From: an uncultured Thiotrichales bacterium
GTDB lineage: Bacteria > Pseudomonadota > Gammaproteobacteria > CAZUMV01
Assembly: GCA_938041655.1 (NCBI GenBank)
Contig: CALISW010000180.1
Span: 1 to 34,098 of the forward strand
Reading direction: 5' to 3'
Length of the DNA stretch: 34,098 nucleotides
Shown: positions 19,430 through 27,943 of the stretch, piece by piece
Layout: each line of letters opens with the position of its first letter
Position numbering within the stretch: position 1 is the first letter of the stretch
The notes under the pieces: model-generated
The model's database searches: none
What the model saw: only the letters and a program-made list of their open reading frames with translations
What the model was told of the DNA's origin: nothing
Made by a program: the position numbers and the translations under genes

Positions 19430-20868
19430 GATTCACCTGCTGGTGCTGCTTTCCAGAAATAACGACGGAAGCCTCTCAATTGATCAATGTCTTTTATTCT
19501 AAAGCGGGGCGTTACTTGTACACCTACTGCCAGTTCACCTACTTCAAAATCAGTGAATTCCATCATCACGTTGGCACCATTATCAAATTGGACGTTGCCG
19601 TATTTCAAAGGTGGGTTGGTACTGTGAGCCAGCCAGTCTTCGGTAAAGGATTTTACTTGCGCACTTTCATTTTGCAGGCAGTATTCCTGTTGTGTTTCAT
19701 AGGCACCACAGTCAGGGTTGACGCAAAGTTTCGCCATCGGGAATTGAATAGTTTCGCATGCCTCACAACGACCTCCGATGAAGGTGTTAATGCTTCTGCG
19801 TTTGCGATAGTAAACCGACATGGCGGTGCGGTTGTCGCGCTCAGCGCGCATTCCCCAGTCCATATCTAGTAGTTGTTTGTTGGAGAGATAGCGGGTGTAA
19901 CTCTCTACTGTGGTGCCATCACTGATGGACTGCATCTTTGATTGTTGTTGTTTTAATTTGGCGGTGGTTTTCAGCAAGATGGCGTCTGCACCCTGGCCAA
20001 AACCAATTAACAGAATAGTTTGATCCGGCTTGGCGCTGAGTAATATCTGGTGCAGCATCACTAGTGGGTGAGCGCAGCCACAGATACCTGTGATATTGAT
20101 CAGGTTGTCTGCCAGTTTGGCGTTATCCAATCCTGCTTTTTTAGCCAGTGCGCCGGCGGTTCTGGTATTGCTTAATGGTAGCACCAGATGGTCAATGGTG
20201 TCCGCAGCTACTTTTGCTTTGTCGAGCAACTTTTTAATCACCTTGGGTAGTATCTGGTTGATGCCTTCATCGCGAACCCAGCGTTCTTCGTATTGATAGT
20301 TGTGGGGCTGTTGCGGGGTACGATAGTGATCGACTAAATCAATTGAGATGGACTCAGCGGCAATAAAGGCCGCTATTGGATTTGATCCGGTGACCACCGC
20401 AGCTGCGCCATCTCCATCAATCATTTCAGCGGGGTTGCCTGCTTTTGGAATACAGGCATCTGAAGCAATTAACAGGGATTGAGTGTTGCTAGCATCTTGC
20501 TGTAGTTGTCGGAGCAGGGCAGAAGTGCCAGCACGCATTGATGAGCTGACATCAAGTGTTGTGACCGAGTCATTCAGGTTCACTGCTTCACCGATTAAGG
20601 TGGCATGTTGTCGGTCAATGAATGGTGCGCTGGTTGAGGCAAAAGTTAGTGATTGTATTTCGTCATTGTCGTTTTGTAACAAGCAATCATTGCCAGCACT
20701 AACTGCCATAGTTATCGGGTCTTCATCGCTGCTGCAAAAAGCCCGCTGGCCTTTGGCACGAGCTGCTAGTCCGGGGTTAACCCAGTTGTGAGCCTGGGCG
20801 ATAGCGGTACGCTGTAATCTCAACCGAGGTATTGATATGGCACTGGCTGTGATTCCAAAATCAGTCAT
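19426..20868 (-). CDS. Ketosynthase/HMG-CoA synthase-like domain fused to a zinc-ribbon OB-fold (DUF35-type) domain
   Basis: N-terminal HMGCS/FabH-like fold (TLDVSSSMRAGTSALL); C-terminal GGRCEACETIQFPMAKLCVNPDC zinc ribbon followed by an OB-fold. Confidence 0.8.
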   Translation of the reverse strand: MTDFGITASAISIPRLRLQRTAIAQAHNWVNPGLAARAKGQRAFCSSDEDPITMAVSAGNDCLLQNDNDEIQSLTFASTSAPFIDRQHATLIGEAVNLNDSVTTLDVSSSMRAGTSALLRQLQQDASNTQSLLIASDACIPKAGNPAEMIDGDGAAAVVTGSNPIAAFIAAESISIDLVDHYRTPQQPHNYQYEERWVRDEGINQILPKVIKKLLDKAKVAADTIDHLVLPLSNTRTAGALAKKAGLDNAKLADNLINITGICGCAHPLVMLHQILLSAKPDQTILLIGFGQGADAILLKTTAKLKQQQSKMQSISDGTTVESYTRYLSNKQLLDMDWGMRAERDNRTAMSVYYRKRRSINTFIGGRCEACETIQFPMAKLCVNPDCGAYETQQEYCLQNESAQVKSFTEDWLAHSTNPPLKYGNVQFDNGANVMMEFTDFEVGELAVGVQVTPRFRIKDIDQLRGFRRYFWKAAPAGES

Positions 20869-22082
20869 TATTCTTCAATATAATCCGAAAGTAGTTCTGG
20901 CAATCGTAACGCGGTATCGATGTTGTCTTTGCCGATGCGTCGGTCGAGTTCTTCATGCCAATAGTAGATGCGTCGTTCCTGATAGTTTAGCTTCATGCCC
21001 TTTAGGGATTTAGCGCCGATAGATTTTTGTATCTCTTCAGCAAACTGAGTATCTTCTTCTAGAATGCGTTCAAAGTTTTTAATGCGCTTTACCCAGGTTT
21101 CAGTCAGCGGTTCCGTTTTGGCTTCCGGTCCAAACCAGATGACCTCAATGTACATGCTGTCAGTTCCCTTGGGCCAGAATAGCAAGAAAGGCACACCAGC
21201 AGGATCTATTGGGGCGACTAAATTCGGGAAGAAGTTATAAGAGCAGTTATTGGTTAAGGGGATTTCTGTAATGGTTTCAATCTGCTTCATGTCGACAGTA
21301 CCAGGGTCGACCCAGTCGTCGCGTCTCCATGGGGTAATCATGCGCGAGTGGCCATTTTTAAACAGACTGATATGGCAGCCACGGTGGTCGAGGAATCTGT
21401 CGACGGTGTTTTTGTGGATTGAGGGCAGGTGATAGACCTCAAGAAAGGCATCCATCAATACTTTAACATTGCAGTTCACGGTAAAGCCGTCACGATGAAT
21501 GAAGTGCAGGTTTTCAGGTTGCATCTGGGCAAAGTCATCAGCCAGAGGACCGAGATGTTCCAGTAACGGTTCGGCATTCAGATCTTCATTAACGAATATC
21601 CAGTTGCCCAACTGCTCTACGCGCACAGCATTCAGGGAATGGCATTTGGTGTCGAGCCCGACAAAATCACGTTTGTCTCTAAGGCGAATCAGATCCCCTT
21701 GCAGATTATAAGTCCAACCGTGGTAACCACAGACGAGACTACGTTTAACCGAGCCGGCTGCATCGCGCACAATCGGTGCGCCACGATGTCGGCAAGTATT
21801 ATAGAAAGCGTTGATCTGATCATTCTCATCTCTGATCAGAACGATTGGGGCACTACCATGTTCCCATAGCATGTAATCGCCCGTACTGGGGATCTCATCT
21901 GTGTGTCCGGCGAACAGCCATGCTTTTTGCCACATTAGTGCTTGTTCGGCATCCAGATACTCGGGGTCGTTATATCTGCCCTTGGGAACTTCGGGAAACA
22001 TTGGAAAGTCTGCAGGGGGCTCTTTGCGCTGTTTTTCGTAGGCGATGCCATCACGAATTTTATTGCTGGATTCCTGATCCAT
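20868..22082 (-). CDS. Rieske aromatic ring-hydroxylating oxygenase, alpha subunit (2)
   Basis: CRHRG...CGYHGWTY; VLMDAFLEVYHLPSIH mononuclear iron motif; TAATG junction with the next gene. Confidence 0.92.
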   Translation of the reverse strand: MDQESSNKIRDGIAYEKQRKEPPADFPMFPEVPKGRYNDPEYLDAEQALMWQKAWLFAGHTDEIPSTGDYMLWEHGSAPIVLIRDENDQINAFYNTCRHRGAPIVRDAAGSVKRSLVCGYHGWTYNLQGDLIRLRDKRDFVGLDTKCHSLNAVRVEQLGNWIFVNEDLNAEPLLEHLGPLADDFAQMQPENLHFIHRDGFTVNCNVKVLMDAFLEVYHLPSIHKNTVDRFLDHRGCHISLFKNGHSRMITPWRRDDWVDPGTVDMKQIETITEIPLTNNCSYNFFPNLVAPIDPAGVPFLLFWPKGTDSMYIEVIWFGPEAKTEPLTETWVKRIKNFERILEEDTQFAEEIQKSIGAKSLKGMKLNYQERRIYYWHEELDRRIGKDNIDTALRLPELLSDYIEE

Positions 22083-22157
22083 ACTGTACCCCTGAAAGAA
22101 TGTGTAATGACGAGACTAAGTCTCGTTAACTGACTGGAATTCTAACAAAAATTAAAA

Positions 22158-22177
22158 AAAACAACCACGACTGTTTT
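22158..22177. promoter_or_regulatory. Palindromic operator copy 5 (AAAACAACCA|CGACTGTTTT)
   Basis: Upstream of the Rieske2-KS/OB-thiolase-SDR operon; overlaps a weak candidate minus-strand promoter (TGGTTG-N17-TAGAAT). Confidence 0.72.
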
Positions 22178-22227
22178 TTATTTTATTGTGATCTGAATAC
22201 GATTGCCAGAGTAGTTAGTTTTAAACT

Positions 22228-23235
22228 CTAAGCCAGTGTTTTGCGTATTGCTGCCTCGATGTGAGCAGGGCCGGGAACATAGGCGCGTTCCAGTTCTCTG
22301 GCAAAAGGTACCGGGGTATGTGGCGCAGAGACTTGTTCTATCGGTGCTTTGAGCGAAGCAAAGCCCTTACTAGCAACCATGGCTGCAATATCAGCCGTTA
22401 AGCCACAGCGTGGAGGTGATTCATCTACCACTACCAGCCTGCCAGTTGCCTCAACACTTTCCAGAATGGTTTCTTCATCCAGAGGAGAGCTTGAACGAGG
22501 ATCTACCAAATCGCAGGTAATGCCTTCCTCTGCCAGCTTATCGATAACTTTAATAGCAAATTTAACGCTGCGACTGAAGGCAACTACAGTCACATCATCA
22601 CCTTCGCGAGGCATATCAGCTTCACCGATAGGTACCGTGTAAGGCTCATCCGGAACTTCGCACTTGTCGTTATAAAGCCCTTTATGTTCGAAGAACAACA
22701 CCGGATCATCATCTCGAATTGCACTGATCAACAAGCCTTTAGCATCATAGGCGTTGGACGGCATCACAACTTTGAGCCCTGGCACCGAGGTCATCATTTG
22801 GTACATGGTTTGTGAATGTTGTGCGGCCATATTCATACCGGCTCCTGTCGGTAACCTAACCACTACCGGGCAGGTGGTTTTACCACCAAACATATATCGG
22901 AATTTTGCCAGCTGATTAAAAATCTGGTCCATGCTCACGCCAATGAAATCGGCAAACATCAGTTCGGCGATAGGGCGCATGCCTGCCAGTGCAGCACCGT
23001 TGGCGGCGCCAATTATGGCTGATTCGGAGATGGGGGTATCAATGACTCGATCCACCCCGAATTTATTCACCAGGTCTTTGGTGACGCCAAAGATACCGCC
23101 GGCGGCATCAACTACTCCAGCGCTACCTGCTTGTCCACCGGAAACATCCTCGCCGAGAATGAAGACGCGTTCGTCTCGTTCGAACTCCTGATGCAGTGCT
23201 TCGTTTAAAGCATCTCGATAGGTTTTAATAGGCAC
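22228..23235 (-). CDS. 2-oxoacid dehydrogenase E1 component, beta subunit (acetoin/pyruvate dehydrogenase-like)
   Basis: TYRDALNEALHQEFERDERVFILGEDV, DTPISESAIIGAANGAALAGMRPIAELMFADF, TAGxGMNMAAQHSQ-like region. Confidence 0.93.
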   Translation of the reverse strand: MPIKTYRDALNEALHQEFERDERVFILGEDVSGGQAGSAGVVDAAGGIFGVTKDLVNKFGVDRVIDTPISESAIIGAANGAALAGMRPIAELMFADFIGVSMDQIFNQLAKFRYMFGGKTTCPVVVRLPTGAGMNMAAQHSQTMYQMMTSVPGLKVVMPSNAYDAKGLLISAIRDDDPVLFFEHKGLYNDKCEVPDEPYTVPIGEADMPREGDDVTVVAFSRSVKFAIKVIDKLAEEGITCDLVDPRSSSPLDEETILESVEATGRLVVVDESPPRCGLTADIAAMVASKGFASLKAPIEQVSAPHTPVPFARELERAYVPGPAHIEAAIRKTLA

Positions 23236-23248
23236 AGTCTACTTCCTT

Positions 23249-24208
23249 CTAATAATTGATATAAACATCTTCAAGTACATCAGCGGCGACCGGACGTGGT
23301 GCGGCGCGAGCCGCAGTGACAGCGTCATCGATCAATTTCATCACTTCTTCATCGGCGCTGTTAAGTTCAGCTTCCGAGAGTGATTGATCAGCGATAACTT
23401 TTGCTCTAAAGATTTTCAGGCAGTCCTGATTTTCGCGTATGTCTTTGAGTTCTTCTTTGGAGCGATAATTTTGCGGGTCACCAACATAGTGTCCAAAGTA
23501 GCGAGGGCATTCTGCGTAGATGGCAGAAGGACCATTGCCAGCATTGGCGTGTTCAATTGCTTTTTGGGTGGCGTCATATACTGAAAAGAAGTCAGCGCCA
23601 TCGGCAGTAAACACTGGCATACCAAACCCTTCGGTACGCTTGAGTAAGTCGCCACCTACTGCGTAATCTGCACCGGTGTGTTCGCCATATCCATTATTCT
23701 CAAATACAAACACTGATGGTACCTGGAGTACTACTGCGAGATTCATTGCCTCGAAGACTGTGCCTTGATTGGAGCTGCCGTCGCCACTAAATGATACTGC
23801 TACATTTTTATCGCCACGTTGTTTGATTGCTATCGCAGCACCCACTGCGAGTGGTGGTCCTCCACCGACGATGCCATTGGCGCCGAGTATGCCTCGATCA
23901 AAGTCGGCGATGTGCATAGAACCACCTTTACCTTTACACAGGCCTTCGGTGGAGCCGTAAATCTCTTTCATCATGTCTATTACGTCACCACCCTTGGCGA
24001 TGCAATGGCCATGGCCGCGATGGGTGCTGACGATATAGTCCTTGTCATCAAGCGACTCACAGACCCCAACAGCAACAGCTTCCTGGCCTGCATACAAGTG
24101 AGTAAAACCGGCTATTTCACCCGTCGCAATTTCCACATTCAGGCGTTCTTCAAATTCCCGAATGGTTTTGAGTTGAGAGTAGGCTCTCAGGAGTTTATCT
24201 TTGTCCAT
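23249..24208 (-). CDS. 2-oxoacid dehydrogenase E1 component, alpha subunit (acetoin/pyruvate dehydrogenase-like)
   Basis: THRGHGHCIAKGGD, GKGGSMHIAD, SGDGSSNQGTVFEAMNLA TPP-binding motif. Confidence 0.93.
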   Translation of the reverse strand: MDKDKLLRAYSQLKTIREFEERLNVEIATGEIAGFTHLYAGQEAVAVGVCESLDDKDYIVSTHRGHGHCIAKGGDVIDMMKEIYGSTEGLCKGKGGSMHIADFDRGILGANGIVGGGPPLAVGAAIAIKQRGDKNVAVSFSGDGSSNQGTVFEAMNLAVVLQVPSVFVFENNGYGEHTGADYAVGGDLLKRTEGFGMPVFTADGADFFSVYDATQKAIEHANAGNGPSAIYAECPRYFGHYVGDPQNYRSKEELKDIRENQDCLKIFRAKVIADQSLSEAELNSADEEVMKLIDDAVTAARAAPRPVAADVLEDVYINY

Positions 24209-24303
24209 GATTGATCATCTATTCCGAAGTTAATGAATGGTCGTACAGGGAATACATTATAAATTTCTATTATTTATTTGCCTGCTTTTGACAACAGGTT
24301 CTT

Positions 24304-24326
24304 GTTTTAACTATATCAGTTAAAAC
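24304..24326. repeat. Inverted repeat GTTTTAACT-ATATC-AGTTAAAAC
   Basis: Perfect 9-bp arms, 5-nt spacer; overlaps candidate -10 boxes on both strands. Confidence 0.7.
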
Positions 24327-24334
24327 TGCAAAAA

Positions 24335-24354
24335 CAAACATTCATGGCTGTTTT
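24335..24354. promoter_or_regulatory. Palindromic operator copy 6 (CAAACATTCA|TGGCTGTTTT)
   Basis: Between divergent E1 alpha and SDR genes; the strong half-site is on the minus strand; overlaps a minus-strand candidate -35 (TTGTTT-N16-TATAGT). Confidence 0.75.
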
Positions 24355-24450
24355 GTATTATACTTCTAGAATGGCTTTTGGGTTGTGTTTCTGGCGCTGA
24401 TCGAGTGCTGCTAGATAACAACTTCAACACATCATGTTCAGGAGAAAAAT

Positions 24451-25212
24451 ATGGATCTGGGGTTACGGGATAAAAAAGCAATTATTACTGGCGGTACTAA
24501 AGGTATTGGCAGAGTAATTCTTGAGTTGCTGATCAATGAGGGATGTAACGTCGCTACCTGCTCACGATCAATTGAAGATGTTAACAAGACCATAGACAAG
24601 TGTTCGACTCGACGAGCTGAAGTGTTTGGTGATGCCTGTAACGTCAGTGATAAAGAAGAGTATGAAGGCTGGATTGATGCCATGGTCGAAAAGATGGATG
24701 GTGTCGATATTTTTATACCTAATGTTTCTGCTGGTGGTGGTATGGACAGCGAAAAAAACTGGTGGAAGAATTTTGAGACCGATGTGTTGGGCACGGTCAG
24801 AGGTTGTGAGGCGGTGTTACCACACATGAAGAAGCAGAGTAGTGGTGCGATCACGATGATCAGTACCACCGCGGCGGTTGAAACATTCGGTGGACCTATG
24901 GCTTATAACGCCATGAAAGCGTCGCTCATTACTTATGCAAAGCAGCTTTCTCAATTTATAGGGCATGACAATATACGAGTGAATACTGTCTTGCCTGGCC
25001 CGATTGAATTTCCTGGTGGCAGTTGGGAAATGATCAAGGACACCATGCCCAAGTGGTATGACAAGATCATTAGTGATCATCCCAGTGGCAGACTCGGCAC
25101 ACCGGCTGAAGTCGCTCAATGTATCGTGTTTCTTTCCAGTCCTGCTGCATCGTGGGTGACAGGAAGTAATCTGGTCGTTGATGGTGGTTTCACCAAGCGT
25201 GTTCAGTTCTGA
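24451..25212 (+). CDS. SDR family oxidoreductase
   Basis: TGGTKGIGRV, PNVSAGGG, YNAMKASL, GSNLVVDGG. Confidence 0.9.
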   Translation: MDLGLRDKKAIITGGTKGIGRVILELLINEGCNVATCSRSIEDVNKTIDKCSTRRAEVFGDACNVSDKEEYEGWIDAMVEKMDGVDIFIPNVSAGGGMDSEKNWWKNFETDVLGTVRGCEAVLPHMKKQSSGAITMISTTAAVETFGGPMAYNAMKASLITYAKQLSQFIGHDNIRVNTVLPGPIEFPGGSWEMIKDTMPKWYDKIISDHPSGRLGTPAEVAQCIVFLSSPAASWVTGSNLVVDGGFTKRVQF

Positions 25213-25215
25213 TTG

Positions 25216-26589
25216 ATGGCTAAAAAAACATACAAAGATATCCCGCGTGTTAGTGAGGCGGTTGATGGTGGTACACCGGTAGATCATGTGCCGCCAGGTG
25301 ATCTCGGTTACGAGCGGATACCGAAAGAAAAGTATATTTCTGCTGAATATTACGAGCAGGAATGGCAGCAGATGTGGTCAAAAGTCTGGTTGCTAGGCTG
25401 TCTCGAAAGAGATCTGGAAGAAGCCGGTAGTTATGTCTGTACCGAAATAGGTCGTGAGTCGGTAATTCTAGTGCGACAACAATCAGGTGAGATCAAGGCG
25501 TTTTTCAATGTTTGTCCGCATCGAGGGAATCGTCTGGTTGAATCGGGCATGGGTGAAACCGAAGAACTGTTTACCTGTGGCTATCATGGCTGGCAATACA
25601 AGCTCGATGGACGCTTTAACCGCATACCCAATGCCGAGCTTTTCCCTCAAGGCAAGCCTTGTGACGGCCTGTCTGAGCTGCCCTGTGAAACGTGGAACAA
25701 CTTTGTCTGGTTTAGTCTCGATAAAAATGCAATTCCATTTGATGAGTACATGGCTCCGCTAAAAAAACATTTTGAGCCCTATCATTTTGATCGTATGGTC
25801 ATGACGCGTGACGTCACTATGGAATGGCCATGCAACTGGAAAACCTCAGTCGATGCATTTAACGAAACCTATCATGTTGCTGCTACGCATCCGCAACTGA
25901 AATGGTATCTGGATGACATGGACATCCAGATCGATTGCTATGATCGTCACTCGCGTTATCTGGTGCCATTTGGAGTTACCAGTCCTCATATTGACCGGGT
26001 TCCTGAAGTACCGCCACCGCTCAAGTTTATGCTCACCGAGGCTGGTCTTGATCCGGCGGAGTGGTCGGGGCATGTTGATGGTATTCGTGAAGCCGTACAA
26101 AAACAGTTGCGCGAGCACGCTGGTGCTGAAGGGCGTGATTATTCGGATTTAAACGATGACCAGCTCACAGATGATTACAATTATCTTGTTTTTCCGAATG
26201 TGACGTTTAATACGCATGCGGATCATTTGATGTTGTTTCGCCATCGTCCACATGCAACAGATCCCAACAAAATGTATTTTGATGTATGGATGTTGGAGTA
26301 CATTGTTGATGAAGATGAAATGCCTGAGTATCGTCCGAGGCATAAATTCCACGAGTACGGCAGTAAATCGCTGGGTATGGTGATCGACCAGGATGGTTAT
26401 AACTTGCCACGTGTGCAACAAGGAATGAACAGCGCCGCCTATGACGGCTTGTGGTTGGGTGATCTTGAGGTTCGAATTCGACATTTTCACAAGACGCTTG
26501 ATGATTATGTGTCGAGCGATATCGAGGTTACTGAAGTAGAAGATGAGCCAACCGGTTTTCGGTCGTTGATTCAGAAGCTGGTTACGTGA
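25216..26589 (+). CDS. Rieske aromatic ring-hydroxylating oxygenase, alpha subunit (3)
   Basis: CPHRG...CGYHGWQY; NWKTSVDAFNETYHVAATH; closely parallels Rieske 1 in the C-terminal half (LTDxxxxxVFPNV, PHATDPxKxYxD). Confidence 0.92.
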   Translation: MAKKTYKDIPRVSEAVDGGTPVDHVPPGDLGYERIPKEKYISAEYYEQEWQQMWSKVWLLGCLERDLEEAGSYVCTEIGRESVILVRQQSGEIKAFFNVCPHRGNRLVESGMGETEELFTCGYHGWQYKLDGRFNRIPNAELFPQGKPCDGLSELPCETWNNFVWFSLDKNAIPFDEYMAPLKKHFEPYHFDRMVMTRDVTMEWPCNWKTSVDAFNETYHVAATHPQLKWYLDDMDIQIDCYDRHSRYLVPFGVTSPHIDRVPEVPPPLKFMLTEAGLDPAEWSGHVDGIREAVQKQLREHAGAEGRDYSDLNDDQLTDDYNYLVFPNVTFNTHADHLMLFRHRPHATDPNKMYFDVWMLEYIVDEDEMPEYRPRHKFHEYGSKSLGMVIDQDGYNLPRVQQGMNSAAYDGLWLGDLEVRIRHFHKTLDDYVSSDIEVTEVEDEPTGFRSLIQKLVT

Positions 26590-26633
26590 TGCTTTGGCTT
26601 CTTCCTTATTCACAGAGTTAATCTGGCCTGACA

Positions 26634-27845
26634 GTGGACTATTCAGATATTTATAATCGCTTTGCCAAAGGTGATTCGATCTATATTCCTGGTAATTCAG
26701 GTGAGCCAAGAGCTTTTGTTGAAGCCTTGGCGGCCGTTTCAGATTTGCCAGAAATAAGTGTTACTCATACCTTTATACCCGGTGTTAATACAGCGCCGTT
26801 AGCGACTAGTGATAATAAAATTATCGAGCATGCTTTTTTCCCCAGATCAGGAAAACAGCTTAATTCAGATCGAATACTGTTTAACCGAGACTCGTGGATG
26901 GGTGTTTTTCGTTATCTGGAGCAACAGCAATTTGATTGGTTGGTGATGCAGCTTTCTCCACCGAATAAAGATGGCATGTGTTCGTTGGGTACCAGTATTG
27001 AATTTTTGCCCTTACTCTTGCAGCGCAGTAATAAAGTGATTGGCATTATTAATCATCAGGTTCCGTTTATTACCAATGCGCCTGCTATCAAGCTCGATGA
27101 GCTTGCCTGCAGCATTGAATGTGATGAGCCACTGGTCAGTGTTGGCTCTCCAAGATCGGATCAGGCCTCTAGCAGAATCGCTGAGCACTTGACTACACTG
27201 ATAGATCGAGATTCGGTTTTACAAACGGGAATCGGAAATATCCCTGATATTTTTTTAAGTAGTCTCACGCAGCATACCGGCCTCAAATTTCAATCAGGCA
27301 TGTTGTCCGACGGATTTCTAGAACTTCATGATGCCGGGGCGCTGGCATCAGATTTTGATCACAGCTGCACTTTATGCCTGGGCTCCAATAAATTTTACCA
27401 GCGCCTGCCGGACCTTAATAATTTATCGTTAGTGCCGGTTAATATCAGTCACGCGTTACCATCAGAAGATACTACAGAAAATTTCCTGGCGATAAATAGC
27501 GCCTTGCAAGTTGACTCTAATGGACGAGCGAACCTTGAGTTTCTTGGCGACCGGCGCGTCAGCAACGTAGGCGGCGCTCTTGATTTTTCCCAGCGTGCCA
27601 ACAGGGGTGAGCATTCACTCAATGTGATTGCTTTGCCGGCAACAGCTGGTAATGGAAAATATTCAAGAATTGTTTCACAGCTTTCCATGCCTGAACATGA
27701 CTCTCTTGCAGGTACGCACGTTGATCGAGTAGTGACCGAATACGGTATTGCTGACCTGAGTGGAAAAACCAAGCGCCAGCGTGCAATGGCATTGATAGAG
27801 GTGGCAGCGCCAAAATTCAGGCCAGGATTGGAAAAAGCACTCTGA
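26634..27845 (+). CDS. Acetyl-CoA hydrolase/CoA-transferase family protein
   Basis: GTG start; LQTGIGNIPDIFLSSL, SGMLSDGFLELHDAGAL, RVVTEYGIADLSGKT; 403 aa. Confidence 0.85.
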   Translation: MDYSDIYNRFAKGDSIYIPGNSGEPRAFVEALAAVSDLPEISVTHTFIPGVNTAPLATSDNKIIEHAFFPRSGKQLNSDRILFNRDSWMGVFRYLEQQQFDWLVMQLSPPNKDGMCSLGTSIEFLPLLLQRSNKVIGIINHQVPFITNAPAIKLDELACSIECDEPLVSVGSPRSDQASSRIAEHLTTLIDRDSVLQTGIGNIPDIFLSSLTQHTGLKFQSGMLSDGFLELHDAGALASDFDHSCTLCLGSNKFYQRLPDLNNLSLVPVNISHALPSEDTTENFLAINSALQVDSNGRANLEFLGDRRVSNVGGALDFSQRANRGEHSLNVIALPATAGNGKYSRIVSQLSMPEHDSLAGTHVDRVVTEYGIADLSGKTKRQRAMALIEVAAPKFRPGLEKAL

Positions 27846-27943
27846 AGACAGATCAACAGTATTTGAGGCGAATAAATTAGATCATCTTGAACGTAATGAG
27901 ATAGAATTGGTCAGATAAATATAACGATTGTGAAGGGTTTCCA

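Noticed and set aside
21911-21930. Operator-like sequence CGAACAGCCATGCTTTTTGC
   Set aside because: Lies inside the Rieske 2 coding region over conserved codons (KAWLFAGH); flanking arms do not match the palindrome well.
26149-26709. 186-aa antisense ORF over Rieske 3 and the CoA-transferase start
   Set aside because: No family resemblance; opposite conserved coding sequence.
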